Positions 15,885 through 24,695 of a DNA stretch of 64,000 nt are shown one piece after another. A program made the position numbers and the translations under genes. The stretch comes from Sediminibacillus terrae (GTDB lineage: Bacteria > Bacillota > Bacilli > Bacillales > Amphibacillaceae), in NCBI RefSeq assembly GCF_009602435.1, contig NZ_VZDQ01000024.1:62001-126000 (forward strand). Reading direction: 5' to 3'. The stretch's first letter is position 1. The number at the start of each line of letters is the position of its first letter. The notes under the pieces are model-generated. The model ran no database searches. It saw nothing but the letters and a program-made list of their open reading frames with translations, and was not told where the DNA came from.

Positions 15885-18800
15885 CTAAGCGTTTTGTTCC
15901 CGCTTTTTATCACGACGGAACAAACGGACGATTCTTGCTGACAATCCGTCAAAGTAGGTGTAAACAACCGGGATCAGCAGCAGGGTGAAAATGCTGGAGA
16001 TTCCCAGACCGAAAATGATCGTGATGGCCAGCGGCTGCTGCGATTCAGCTCCTTCGCCTAAACCGAGCGCCAATGGCACCATTCCGAGAATCGTCGTCAA
16101 GGTTGTCATCAAAATCGGCCGCATTCTGCTGGCGCCTGCTTCGAGGATGGCATCGAAACGGGACATGCCCCGTCCTCGAAGAATATTGATATAGTCGACC
16201 AGCACGATGGCATTGTTGACGACAATACCTGCTAACATGATGATTCCGATGAACGCAGTGATGCTCAACGGTTTGCCTGTCAGGAACAGTCCCAGCAGGA
16301 TACCGACGACTGTTGCCGGAAGCGAGAACATGATAACCAGCGGTGTCAGGAAGTTCTCGAACTGAACTGCCATTACGGCGTAAACAAGGAAAATCGAGAA
16401 TACAAGCGCCACTGCCAAATCGGAAAACGCCTCGGCCATATCCTCTACTTCACCACCCATGGAATAGGAATATTCATCCGGGAAGTTTAACTGGTCGAGT
16501 TTCGTTTCCACATCGCCACTGATGCTGGCCAAATCCCGTCCCGAGATATCACTGGAGACGTTGACCTGCGGCTGCTGATTTTCCCTGGACAACGTAGCAG
16601 GACTTTGAATTTGTTCAAAATCGGCTACCGAATCCAACGGTATCATCGTTCCTTGCGGTGATTGAATCTTCAAATTTTGCAAGTCGGCAATCGTGCCGCG
16701 TTGATCTTCCGGGAAGGTCAGACGTACGTTCATATCGTCCCCGTTTTCCCGATAATTCATGACCACCTGACCGGTGAAGGCCATTTGAATCTGGCTCATG
16801 ATTTGCTGGTGTGTCAAGCCTTGTTGAGCGGCAGCTTCCCGATCAACCGTCACGTTCAGCTCCGGCTGTGTATCGGAAATCGAGGAGGTTGGATTCAGCA
16901 CTCCATCCACTTCGCCGATTTCAGAAACGACTTGATCGGCCAGTTCGCGCAGTACTTCATGTTCAGGTCCGGTCAGCTGAATTTGTATTGGTGAACCGGT
17001 GCTCATCCCTGATCCGCCAAGTGAATTTACTGATATATCGGCACCTACGATATCTTCCATGTCCTTTTGCATATCGGCGATCACTTCATCGGTCGTTTGG
17101 CTGCGATCTTCAGAAGAAACCAGCTGCAAGGTATAAGAAGCTTGATTTCCTCCTCCACCGCCGCCCATCATCTGGTTGCCGCCGCCAATACTCAAATAAC
17201 TTGTATCTAGTACATCTTGATAACTTTGCAATCTCTCACTGACTTCTGCTGCAATTTCTTCGGTCTCTTCTGTCGAAGTGCCGGTAGGTGTTTCCAGTGC
17301 AATCTCGATTTGTCCTTCATCGGATGCAGGCATGAATTCAGCGCCGATGAACGGAATCAAAGCAAGGCTTCCGACAATGCACAGGAAGGTCACAAATACA
17401 GTCGTTTTGCGGAACTTCAGCACTTTGCGAAGCACGCCTTTATAGCCATTATTGAATTTATCCAGGAAGCGGTCGAACCAGTAACGCCGGCCATGGTCTT
17501 GCATGGCTTTGCTCAGCAGTTTGGATGACAGCATCGGAATCAAAGTGATGGAAACAACCAACGATGCAATCAATGCAAACGAAACGGTTAATGCGAACGG
17601 CGTGAACAGGCTGGATGCAATGCCTTCAACAAAGACAATCGGCAAGAATACGACCAATGTTGTCGTCGTCGAGGCGATAACAGCAGGAGCCAGTTCCGAT
17701 GCTCCCTTCTTGGCGGCTTCCACCATCGAAAAGCCGCGCTGGCGATAGGAAACGATATTTTCCAATATGACGATCGAACTGTCGACCATCATTCCGATGC
17801 CAAGCGCCAGTCCGCCCATGGTCAGGACGTTCAGTGTTTCACCAGTAAAGTAAAGCAAGGTAAAGGTGGAGATGATCGCAATCGGAATAGAGAGTCCGAT
17901 GACGATGGTCGCCCGGATGCTCTTTAAGAACAGCAACAGGACAAGAATGGAAAAGATCCCACCGATAATCATATTTTGGACCACGGAACTGATCGATGAT
18001 TTGATGAATGTCGACGTATCGATCACGACATCGAGCGACACGCCTTCCGGCAGCTCTTCTTTCAAGTCCTCGACTGCTGCCGTGACATTGTCGGAAACAT
18101 CCACGGTGTTACCGTCGGTCTTTTTCATGACGGAAAGGACTGCCGCCTGCTTTCCATTGACCATGGTGGTTCCGTTCGACTCTTCAAATGTATCTTTTAC
18201 TTCAGCAATATCTTCTACGTGTACTTGGGTGCCGGACTGCGACTGGATGATCGTCTCCCGGATATCATCAACCGAATCAAAGTCCCCATTCACCCGTACT
18301 TGCAGGTCCTGATCGCCTTTTTGCACGGTTCCCGCTGAACCGGATTGGTTCACCCCACCGAGTGCCTGCGAGATATCCTGCGTGCTCAAGCCGTATTGTG
18401 CCATTTTTCCTTGATCGAGTTCGAGCTGGATTTCTCTCGTCTGTCCGCCTTCGACGGTCACCGAGGCTACGCCTTCCTGCCGTTCAAAGTATGGGACCAC
18501 TTGATCATCGGCCACGTTTTGCAGTTGGGACAGATTATCGCCTGTCAGCCCAACCCACATGATCGGCATTTGATCAGGATTGAAGCGGAGTACGGACGGA
18601 TCGTCCGCACTGTCCGGCAACATTCCTTTGGCTGAATCGACCTGTTCACGCACTTCGAGCAGGGCGTTGTCCAGGTTGGTGCCGGTCGAGAACATGATGA
18701 TAACAAGGGAGGAACCCGATTGGGATTGGGATTGTACTGTTTCCACCCCTTCTATCGAACTGAGCGAAGCTTCGAGCGGCTGACTGACTTGCTTTTCGAC

Positions 18801-18974
18801 TTCCTCTGGAGCAGCATCCGGGTAACTGGTCGCTACTACGGCAATCGGCAAGTCAATTTTCGGAAACAAATCGATTGCTAAACTGCGTAATGAAACAAAG
18901 CCCAGCGCCAGGATAGCCAAGACGATCATGACCACGCCAACCGGACGCTTGACGGAAGTATCTACTAACTTCAC
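15885..18974 (-). CDS. RND-family efflux transporter, SwrC/AcrB-like
   Basis: A 1029-residue inner-membrane pump of the HAE-RND type: membrane span 1 at the N-terminus (KRPVGVVMIVLAILALGFV), a large porter domain, spans 2-6, then the same layout repeated from about residue 525. The fourth span carries the proton-relay Asp in GIGMMVDSSIVILEN. A glycine/methionine-rich stretch (GGGNQMMGGGGGGNQ) sits in the second porter domain. The nearest Bacillus relative is SwrC (YerP), which exports surfactin and other amphiphiles. GTG is the start, with GGAGGAGC seven bases before it; the adaptor gene ends two bases upstream, so the pair form an operon. Confidence 0.88.
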   Translation of the reverse strand: MKLVDTSVKRPVGVVMIVLAILALGFVSLRSLAIDLFPKIDLPIAVVATSYPDAAPEEVEKQVSQPLEASLSSIEGVETVQSQSQSGSSLVIIMFSTGTNLDNALLEVREQVDSAKGMLPDSADDPSVLRFNPDQMPIMWVGLTGDNLSQLQNVADDQVVPYFERQEGVASVTVEGGQTREIQLELDQGKMAQYGLSTQDISQALGGVNQSGSAGTVQKGDQDLQVRVNGDFDSVDDIRETIIQSQSGTQVHVEDIAEVKDTFEESNGTTMVNGKQAAVLSVMKKTDGNTVDVSDNVTAAVEDLKEELPEGVSLDVVIDTSTFIKSSISSVVQNMIIGGIFSILVLLLFLKSIRATIVIGLSIPIAIISTFTLLYFTGETLNVLTMGGLALGIGMMVDSSIVILENIVSYRQRGFSMVEAAKKGASELAPAVIASTTTTLVVFLPIVFVEGIASSLFTPFALTVSFALIASLVVSITLIPMLSSKLLSKAMQDHGRRYWFDRFLDKFNNGYKGVLRKVLKFRKTTVFVTFLCIVGSLALIPFIGAEFMPASDEGQIEIALETPTGTSTEETEEIAAEVSERLQSYQDVLDTSYLSIGGGNQMMGGGGGGNQASYTLQLVSSEDRSQTTDEVIADMQKDMEDIVGADISVNSLGGSGMSTGSPIQIQLTGPEHEVLRELADQVVSEIGEVDGVLNPTSSISDTQPELNVTVDREAAAQQGLTHQQIMSQIQMAFTGQVVMNYRENGDDMNVRLTFPEDQRGTIADLQNLKIQSPQGTMIPLDSVADFEQIQSPATLSRENQQPQVNVSSDISGRDLASISGDVETKLDQLNFPDEYSYSMGGEVEDMAEAFSDLAVALVFSIFLVYAVMAVQFENFLTPLVIMFSLPATVVGILLGLFLTGKPLSITAFIGIIMLAGIVVNNAIVLVDYINILRGRGMSRFDAILEAGASRMRPILMTTLTTILGMVPLALGLGEGAESQQPLAITIIFGLGISSIFTLLLIPVVYTYFDGLSARIVRLFRRDKKREQNA

Positions 18975-18976
18975 GA

Positions 18977-19846
18977 TTATTGCTCCTCCTTCTTGATGCT
19001 GACTTGCCCGCCATCACTTAAGGTGAGCTGTCCTTTGACGACCACTGTATCCCCTTCAGCTACATCTGCTTCAATCGCTGTCAGATCGGATTGGGTTTCG
19101 ACTATTTCGACAGGCATTTCTGTTGCCTGGTCATCTTTCACGGTATAAATAAGCGCTTCGCCGTTGTCATCCACCAGGGCTGCAGTTGGAACAAGCAACG
19201 TATCCTTGACCACTTTTTCAGCCAATTGAACTGCGGCAGTCATACCCGGTTTGATATCATTGTCTTCATTTTCGAACGACAACTCGACAGGGTACAAACC
19301 GGTATCGTCTGGAACCGAGGCGGCATATTCAATTGTAGCAGTCAATTCTTTGTCCAAACTGGTAAACTGCACTTTCGCTTCGTCTTTATCTTCAAACAAT
19401 TCCAGGTCTTCTGCAGTTACGGTCACTTCTACTAATAGATTGTCCAAATCGACGATCGTGGCAAGTGGTTCGGAACCGGAGACCATTCCGCCTTCGTTGA
19501 CTTCAAGCGACGTAACCTCCCCGTCTGCAGGCGCTTCGATGTCGACGTTCCCCATCCCTTCCGCAGATTTGATGGTGGCGATGACATCGCCCTCTTCCAC
19601 CTTGTCGCCTTTTTCCACTTCCAGCGAATCTACTTCACCGGCTGTGGGAGGAAGGACAGGTGCTGTGGACTCAGGTGTCACCCTGCCATAAAATTGCTTA
19701 TCCACTGTTAAATCCCCTTTTGTTACTTCCCCCACTTCAACGGGAGTCACGCTTTCTTCTTCCCCGCTGTTATCCGATTCCTGTTCAGAACAAGCCGCCA
19801 GTACCAGGGCAATCAGTGCAAGCAGCAGCAATGCGAATTTTTTCAT
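18977..19846 (-). CDS. RND efflux adaptor lipoprotein (HlyD/MFP family)
   Basis: A 289-residue membrane-anchored adaptor. The N-terminus is a lipoprotein signal with lipobox LVLAAC and Cys at residue 19, followed by an acidic linker. A biotinyl/lipoyl-like hairpin (EVDSLEVEKGDKVEEGDVIATI and VTSLEVNEGGMVSGSEPLATI) and the membrane-proximal beta domain complete it. The coiled-coil hairpin is very short, as expected in a Gram-positive with no outer-membrane channel. The start is set at 19846 because GGAGAGGAG sits seven bases upstream; starts further out lack such a site. It should link the pump at 15885-18974 to its substrate at the outer face. Confidence 0.85.
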   Translation of the reverse strand: MKKFALLLLALIALVLAACSEQESDNSGEEESVTPVEVGEVTKGDLTVDKQFYGRVTPESTAPVLPPTAGEVDSLEVEKGDKVEEGDVIATIKSAEGMGNVDIEAPADGEVTSLEVNEGGMVSGSEPLATIVDLDNLLVEVTVTAEDLELFEDKDEAKVQFTSLDKELTATIEYAASVPDDTGLYPVELSFENEDNDIKPGMTAAVQLAEKVVKDTLLVPTAALVDDNGEALIYTVKDDQATEMPVEIVETQSDLTAIEADVAEGDTVVVKGQLTLSDGGQVSIKKEEQ

Positions 19847-20070
19847 GATCATTCTCCTCTCCATTTGCTGACCATATGTATGATCCATCTCCGGCACACT
19901 ATGCCGATATTTTCTATAGTTCACGCTTTTTTGTCAAATCTTGCAGTCGAAGTGCTTCTTGTCGAATACTCCGGCTATTCTGTTACTGAAAATTTTTCCC
20001 ACTGTGATTATACGGCTTGATTACCGTTTGGGTTTCAATTGTTTTTATGAATTCGAGAAAATATACCCAT

Positions 20071-20121
20071 AATGACCAGTCAGTCGTGTTTTACTATATC
20101 ACGTATCGGCCAGTGTGACAA
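20071..20121 (-). promoter_or_regulatory. Promoter of the RND operon with a TetR-type operator-like site
   Basis: Minus-strand TTGTCA (20116-20121), 17-base spacer, TATAGT (20093-20098) is a strong SigA promoter about 245 bases before the adaptor start. Just downstream of the -10 is GACTGACTGGTCA (20073-20085), which resembles the GACCAGTC-type boxes of LmrA/YxaF-like TetR repressors of drug pumps. No repressor gene is in this window. A second TTGACA with a weak -10 is seen nearer the gene (about 19915-19940). The rest of 19847-20070 shows nothing else. Confidence 0.5.
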
Positions 20122-20143
20122 TTACACGGCATATTAAATGAAC

Positions 20144-20186
20144 GAAAAGAATATCCTGCCTCCGTTTCGTGGTGGCAGGATATTCT
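20144..20186 (-). terminator. Terminator of acidic lipoprotein gene 1
   Basis: AGAATATCCTGCC and GGCAGGATATTCT form a 13-bp perfect stem followed on the minus strand by TTTTCGTTC, 11 bases after the stop codon. Confidence 0.8.
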
Positions 20187-20197
20187 GAGCTTATGGA

Positions 20198-20530
20198 TTA
20201 TTGATTTTTGTCGTCGTCATTCATCGTGTCTTCATTGGTGGCATCATTGTTCTCGTCGGTCAGATCACCGGATTCTTGATCTGTGTCCCCTTGATCATCC
20301 TGGTTGCCGTTCTCTTGGTCACCTTCATCGGTAATGCCTTCATCGGTGTTGTTCTCATCCATATTATTGTCGCCTTGATTCATGTCATCCTCATCATTGC
20401 CGTTGTCTTCCACCGGTGCATCATTATTATCTTCCGGCGGTGGATTGTCGTTATCATCGTTACCGCAGGCAGCCATGAGCATCAAAGCCAGCATGGACGC
20501 CCCCAACTTTAATAGCAAGTGTTTTTTCAT
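20198..20530 (-). CDS. Acidic low-complexity lipoprotein 1
   Basis: A 110-residue predicted lipoprotein: MKKHLLLKLGASMLALMLMA then AC, with lipobox LMAAC and Cys at 22. After a PPPEDN segment the rest is almost wholly Asp, Asn, Glu, Gln, Gly and Thr with no hydrophobic core, so it is likely disordered. Its N-terminus and PPPED element match the lipoprotein at 20900-21277, so the two are paralogues by duplication with fast-changing tails. No known family or function is recognised. A highly acidic wall-side tail might bind cations or keep water at the surface; that is a guess. Confidence 0.6.
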   Translation of the reverse strand: MKKHLLLKLGASMLALMLMAACGNDDNDNPPPEDNNDAPVEDNGNDEDDMNQGDNNMDENNTDEGITDEGDQENGNQDDQGDTDQESGDLTDENNDATNEDTMNDDDKNQ

Positions 20531-20819
20531 AGGTAAAAACCTCCTTTATGTTGTCTTCCATTTATAGCCTTCCCATTTTTTCAAAAAAGTTTCTAAAGTT
20601 TTTGTAAGGATGTACAAGCTTGTTTTCCTATAGACGAGAAAGCAGCCTGACTGTACGAGGAAGTCAGTTAAAGAAACCTCTTAACAAATGAGAGCAGCCA
20701 GTTTCCATTCAGCATCTGTCCCTGATGGATACCGAAAAAAGACTCACCACTAGAATGCCATCCAAATAGAAAATTATACATGGAAGGGAAATAAACAAGC
20801 ATAAAGAAAGGAAATGAAT

Positions 20820-20890
20820 GAGGGGACAGACCCCCAACACAGTAATACGCTATCGCGCTACCACTATCAAGCGTTGGGGGTCTGTCCCTC
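20820..20890. repeat. REP-like palindrome pair R2 (variant centre)
   Basis: Left arm GAGGGGACAGACCCCCAAC (20820-20838) and right arm GTTGGGGGTCTGTCCCTC (20873-20890) pair over about 18 bp with one C missing. The centre (CAGAC/GTCTG) differs from the other copies, but both arms changed together. It sits directly 3' of the acidic lipoprotein 2 gene. The remainder of the 369-base gap (20531-20819) holds no gene or clear signal. Confidence 0.8.
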
Positions 20891-20899
20891 GAGGGAGTT

Positions 20900-21277
20900 T
20901 TATTGGTCTTGATTTTCTTGATCGGAATCATCATTCGTGGAATCTTCGTCCATCGATGAGTCATCACTAGAACCGCTGTCTTCTTCACTTTCTACTTCAT
21001 TTTCGGATGAATCACTGCCTTCGCGGTTCGGTTCGCCTGTCCCGCCTTCGGTTCCATTATCACCGGTACCTTGGTCGCTCTGGCTGTCAGTGTCGCCTGA
21101 ATTACCATTGTCTTGTTCGATTTCACCGGTTTGCTGGTCACTGTTTTCTTCCACGGGAGAGTCGGGCGACTGATCATCTTCCGGCGGAGGCTGTTCTTCA
21201 TCTCCACTCCCGCAAGCAGAAACAATCGACAACGCCAATAAGGGTGCACCCAGTTTGTAAAGTAAACGACTGTTCAT
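20900..21277 (-). CDS. Acidic low-complexity lipoprotein 2
   Basis: A 125-residue predicted lipoprotein paralogous to the one at 20198-20530. The signal reads MNSRLLYKLGAPLLALSIVS then AC, with lipobox SIVSAC. The mature part starts with GSGDEEQPPPEDDQ and continues as a Ser/Asp/Glu/Gly-rich tail. The shared LYKLGA/LLKLGA signal region and PPPED linker point to a tandem duplication, while the tails differ (Asn-rich in one, Ser/Gly-rich in the other). Function unknown; both probably sit on the outer face of the membrane. Confidence 0.6.
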   Translation of the reverse strand: MNSRLLYKLGAPLLALSIVSACGSGDEEQPPPEDDQSPDSPVEENSDQQTGEIEQDNGNSGDTDSQSDQGTGDNGTEGGTGEPNREGSDSSENEVESEEDSGSSDDSSMDEDSTNDDSDQENQDQ

Positions 21278-21402
21278 GTTTCAGACTCCTCCTTGTTGTC
21301 TTACTTTTAAGCATCGGTCTGACGCAATGATTCGTTAAATTCTTTCATGGTTACACTATATCCCCATGTCCCGGAAGTTAAACCAGCCTCTATAATGAAA
21401 TT

Positions 21403-21461
21403 GGGGACAGTCCCTCCGGTGCGCCGACAAGCTTGATCTTGCTGCGGGAGGGACTGTCCCC
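21403..21461. repeat. REP-like palindrome pair R3
   Basis: GGGGACAGTCCCTCCG (21403-21418) faces CGGGAGGGACTGTCCCC (21445-21461), a 16-bp stem with one bulged G. It begins 12 bases 3' of the fabZ stop codon. Confidence 0.85.
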
Positions 21462-21472
21462 GGTATTAGTAT

Positions 21473-21892
21473 TTATTTGATGGCGAACATGATTTCTGCT
21501 TCGCAGGCTGTTTCGCCATCTACGGACGCGATTGCTTTTCCTTTTCCGATCGGCCCTTTTAACTTGATGATCTCCACTTCGAGTCGTAATTGGTCACCTG
21601 GCTTTACTTGGCGTTTGAAGCGACATTTATCAAGTCCAGCCAAAAAACCAATCTTTCCTTTGTTCTCTTCCTTGTTAAGGATCACGACTGCTCCGACTTG
21701 CGCCAATGCTTCGACAATCAATACACCTGGCATGACAGGGTAGTCAGGGAAATGGCCCTGGAAAAACGGTTCATTGATGGTCACGTTTTTTTTGCCGACT
21801 ACTCGCTTTCCCTCTTCGATTTCGGTTACTTCATCCACCAATAAGAATGGGTAACGATGCGGAATAATGTCTTTGATTTCATTAATATCCAA
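21473..21892 (-). CDS. fabZ: 3-hydroxyacyl-ACP dehydratase
   Basis: A 139-residue cytosolic hot-dog-fold enzyme that dehydrates 3-hydroxyacyl-ACP in each round of type II fatty-acid synthesis. The signature [14 protein letters not shown] opens the protein; the catalytic pair is H47 in [16 protein letters not shown] and E61 in VEALAQVG. Its length equals that of B. subtilis FabZ (YwpB). It stands alone on the minus strand, with a REP-like pair directly after the stop in place of an ordinary terminator. Confidence 0.93.
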   Translation of the reverse strand: MDINEIKDIIPHRYPFLLVDEVTEIEEGKRVVGKKNVTINEPFFQGHFPDYPVMPGVLIVEALAQVGAVVILNKEENKGKIGFLAGLDKCRFKRQVKPGDQLRLEVEIIKLKGPIGKGKAIASVDGETACEAEIMFAIK

Positions 21893-22095
21893 TGTTCTCT
21901 TTCTCCTTTCTCATCTGTCGGCAGAGAGCAACCCTGCTGTTATCACAGTGACTTTCTGCCACCTGCCTGTCTACTATTAAAGTATAAAGAAAACAAGCTT
22001 TTCCGCCAAGCATCAACAGAATGTTTTTCAGCTGAATCGGAAAACCTACGAATAGATTGGCTGGTCTTATTCAATTTCTTCTGCGAAAACCAAAT

Positions 22096-22122
22096 GTTTC
22101 AGGAAAATGGCAGGAAGGGAAT
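22096..22122 (+). promoter_or_regulatory. Candidate SigB-type promoter for the 46-residue membrane protein
   Basis: GTTTCA (22096-22101), 15-base gap, GGGAAT (22117-22122), close to the general-stress consensus GTTTAA and GGGTAT. It lies 41 bases before the start codon. Confidence 0.35.
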
Positions 22123-22162
22123 AGGCTTTACAGTTGGACAACTTAAAGAGGAGGTAAACCAG

Positions 22163-22303
22163 ATGCTTTGGACCATATTGGGCATCATCCTTGCGATATG
22201 GCTGCTCGGCTTTATTTTTAACGTAGTCGGCGGCATTATCCATATCCTATTGGTGATCGCTGTCATCGTACTAGTTATAAAATTCATCCGCGGACGAACC
22301 TAG
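22163..22303 (+). CDS. Small membrane protein of the lmo0937/DUF5670 type
   Basis: A 46-residue, very hydrophobic protein: MLWTILGIILAIWLLGFIFN followed by VVGGIIHILLVIAVIVLVIK and FIRGRT, i.e. two membrane spans with the GFIFNVVGGIIHILLVIAVI core typical of lmo0937-family proteins. AGAGGAGG lies seven bases before the ATG, which is why this start and not the upstream frame opening is used. Relatives are widespread in Firmicutes and often stress-induced; the actual role is unknown. It is one of the very few plus-strand genes here. Confidence 0.72.
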   Translation: MLWTILGIILAIWLLGFIFNVVGGIIHILLVIAVIVLVIKFIRGRT

Positions 22304-22308
22304 ATAAC

Positions 22309-22377
22309 GGGGACTGACCCCAAAAACTCCGGAGGACGGGGGTAACCGTTGTTTTCGGGAGTATGGGGTCAGTCCCC
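22309..22377. repeat. REP-like palindrome pair R4
   Basis: GGGGACTGACCCC (22309-22321) and GGGGTCAGTCCCC (22365-22377) face each other across 43 bases; the inner flanks ACTCC/GGGAGT extend the pairing. It starts five bases after the stop of the small membrane protein. Confidence 0.85.
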
Positions 22378-22387
22378 GGAGTGTCAT

Positions 22388-22430
22388 AAAAAAAGGTGAT
22401 CAAGCTATAAAGCTGTGATCACCTTTTTTA
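22388..22430. terminator. Terminator of the EpuA-like gene, possibly bidirectional
   Basis: AAAAAAGGTGATCA and TGATCACCTTTTTT form a 14-bp stem with a 13-base loop, A and T tracts at both ends. It lies 48 bases after the stop of the gene at 22478 on the minus strand. Confidence 0.85.
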
Positions 22431-22477
22431 TATATGGAAGTAAGCAATTCGAAATTCGCAAACTCTGGTTTCGAGTT

Positions 22478-22825
22478 TTATTCTTGTTTGCCTGTCACGA
22501 TGTTGACAATGTGCTCCCACGTGGATACTTCCAGTGCTTCTGTAGGTTTTCCGTCACCTAATACACCATAGCCGAACATCAATCCGCAAATCAATGCCAA
22601 CCCACACAGCACAAACACGACCACCAGTCGCAGCCAAATCGGAAAAATCCGGCGCCTTGCCTTTAGTAGCTTCCATGTTCTATTTTCTTTTTTTTGGTCC
22701 GAAGCTTCTTCTTTCTTCTCCAGAGACTGATCCGCAGTCTTTCTTTGCTGCTTTGTCTGCTGTTTGAATTCCTTGCGCTTGGCTGGACCCTGATTCACTT
22801 CTTTTGTAGGATTGTTCGTTTGCAT
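22478..22825 (-). CDS. EpuA-like membrane protein (labelled DNA-directed RNA polymerase subunit beta in databases)
   Basis: A 115-residue protein with a long, basic, charged N-terminal region (about 1-58, rich in Lys, Glu and Gln) and one membrane span (about 62-90) within RRRIFPIWLRLVVVFVLCGL, the core of the EpuA family (PF11772). The extracellular tail has the conserved STWEHIVNIVTGK ending. Despite the common database label it is not an RNA polymerase core subunit. Its place just after flhO-flhP matches other Bacillaceae. Function is not established. Confidence 0.75.
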   Translation of the reverse strand: MQTNNPTKEVNQGPAKRKEFKQQTKQQRKTADQSLEKKEEASDQKKENRTWKLLKARRRIFPIWLRLVVVFVLCGLALICGLMFGYGVLGDGKPTEALEVSTWEHIVNIVTGKQE

Positions 22826-22891
22826 GGCTTTGATGACTCCTTACTATTCATCTTCTGCGGTTTCTAAAAAGGATGACTGGATTTTATCGGA

Positions 22892-23719
22892 TTACCGCAG
22901 TTGGTTTACCAGTCCTGCCATTTGATCGCTCATGGAAATCGATCTGGCATTGAACTGGTAAGAACGTTGCGTTAACAGCATATCACTCATTTGTTTGGAT
23001 ATATCGACATTCGAATTTTCCAAGGCACTGGTTTTCACTCGCAAATCATTTTCTCCGACTTGCTGGATGATTTCCCCTTCCTGGTAATTCAATGCGTCCA
23101 AATCCGGGAGGCGGAAGCTGTTATCCCCGGTCGGTTCTAACACGCGGGGCCGTACTGCTTCTACAACCGCAAGTCTTCCTTCCCTTGCTGTCTGTCCGTT
23201 CCGAGTTACTTCAATTATTCCATTACCCGTAATCTGTATGTCTTCAAACCCATCGGCAAAAGACAACGGCCCGTTTTCACCCATGATCGGGTTGCCATCC
23301 TGATTGGTGAGCATGACCTCCCCATTATCCAATGGACTCAGATAAAAAGAACCGGCACGCGTAAATCTGGTTTCACTCACGCCATTTTCCGTCACTTGGA
23401 CTTGAAAAAGCTGATTGTCATCAAGAAGTGCCACGTCCAGCCCCCTTCCCGTTTCCTGAAGGGAACCGGCCGACAAATCTGCATTGGTATGACCCAGCTT
23501 CGCTCCGGAGCCTATCCGCAATCCATCTGGCGTCAAGCGACCCTCTGCATTAGCCGGGTCTGATAGGTTGTCGATTTGCTGAAACAATAAGGAAGAAAAG
23601 TTTGCCTGACGGCTTTTATAACCATTTGTATTCGTATTCGCCAGGTTATTGCCGATCAAATCCAATTTATTTTGCAGCTGTCCCATGGTGACCGCTGCCT
23701 GAATCCCGATTCTGCTCAT
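22892..23719 (-). CDS. flhP: Flagellar hook-basal body protein FlhP (FlgF/FlgG family)
   Basis: A 275-residue axial flagellar protein. The N-terminal Flg_bb_rod motif QLNKLDLIGNNLANTNTNGYK-type sequence is at residues 15-36, the FlgE/F/G-like D1 domain fills the middle, and the C-terminal helix ends in QRSYQFNARSISMSDQMAGL. In B. subtilis FlhO and FlhP form the distal rod of the basal body and are exported by the flagellar type III apparatus. GGGGGA lies before the ATG. It follows flhO by 11 bases. Confidence 0.9.
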   Translation of the reverse strand: MSRIGIQAAVTMGQLQNKLDLIGNNLANTNTNGYKSRQANFSSLLFQQIDNLSDPANAEGRLTPDGLRIGSGAKLGHTNADLSAGSLQETGRGLDVALLDDNQLFQVQVTENGVSETRFTRAGSFYLSPLDNGEVMLTNQDGNPIMGENGPLSFADGFEDIQITGNGIIEVTRNGQTAREGRLAVVEAVRPRVLEPTGDNSFRLPDLDALNYQEGEIIQQVGENDLRVKTSALENSNVDISKQMSDMLLTQRSYQFNARSISMSDQMAGLVNQLR

Positions 23720-23730
23720 GACAATCCCCC

Positions 23731-24555
23731 TTATCTTACTCGGCCGATTTCATTGACGGCCTTTTCCATACTAGAATCATATGCTTTTAACACCTTCTGA
23801 TTGGTTTCGAACGAGCGGTAAGCTTCCATCATATCCGTCATCGACCGCAAGGAATCCACGTTGGAGCCTTCCAATACACCCTGCTGCACAGAAAAAGTCA
23901 CACCTGCTGCAGCTCTGGCATCGACAGCCGGATCGGCTCCTTCATCCATCCGGAAGACATTCTCGCCTTCCTTTATCAAAGAATTGGCATCAGCTGCATA
24001 GGCAACTCCCAGAGGAATATTTTGCCCGTCAATCTGTACGGTCCCTTCCTCTGTTACATTAAACTCCATGTTGTTGGTCTGGATTGGATTGCCTGCTTGA
24101 TCCAGTACATAAAAACCTTGATTGGAAACAAGAAAGCCATCCCCGTCAAGGGTAAAGTTACCATTCCGCGACAATCGCTCTTCTCCTTCTCCATTTTGCA
24201 ATGTGAAGAACAGGCCGCCGTTTTCATCCGGCAGATTCCCATTTACGAGCGCCATGTCCGTTGAGATGCCCGTCTCTTGCAGATCACCCTGGCTAAAATC
24301 TGGAATGGTTTCCTGTATATAGACACCTGAATTGATAGACCCGATCGTCGTCGGCATCGCTCTGCTCAAGTTACGACTTGTCGGCACGTTCTGCTCTTCC
24401 ATCCGCTGCAACAACAACTCAGGAAATGCTTTCAACGTGGCCTGGTCCTGCTTGTAACCAGGCGTCTGTGCATTGGCAATATTGTTGGACAACGCTTCCT
24501 GCCTTCGCTGTTGTGCCAGCATTCCGGAAGCTGCGGTATAATATCCTCTTAACAA
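23731..24555 (-). CDS. flhO: Flagellar hook-basal body protein FlhO (FlgG family)
   Basis: A 274-residue distal-rod protein, paralogue of FlhP. It opens LRGYYTAASGMLAQQRRQEA then LSNNIANAQTPGYKQDQ, the rod-protein N-terminal motif, and ends with EAYRSFETNQKVLKAYDSSM. The start is TTG at 24553-24555, supported by match to the family N-terminus and by GGGGCAGGGA upstream. The mbl-flhO-flhP order is that of B. subtilis. The 140-base gap to mbl has no clear terminator, so the three may be co-transcribed. Confidence 0.9.
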   Translation of the reverse strand: MLRGYYTAASGMLAQQRRQEALSNNIANAQTPGYKQDQATLKAFPELLLQRMEEQNVPTSRNLSRAMPTTIGSINSGVYIQETIPDFSQGDLQETGISTDMALVNGNLPDENGGLFFTLQNGEGEERLSRNGNFTLDGDGFLVSNQGFYVLDQAGNPIQTNNMEFNVTEEGTVQIDGQNIPLGVAYAADANSLIKEGENVFRMDEGADPAVDARAAAGVTFSVQQGVLEGSNVDSLRSMTDMMEAYRSFETNQKVLKAYDSSMEKAVNEIGRVR

Positions 24556-24695
24556 AATCCCTGCCCCTTTTTCAGCAAACAGCTGGCCGCTGCCTGCATG
24601 TTATTCGTTATGCCACTTTCAAAGTGGGTATCAAAATCATACGTAAATCTGTTTTTCCAGACATTTTTCGCACCATCGTCAGTAGGAAACGGTCA

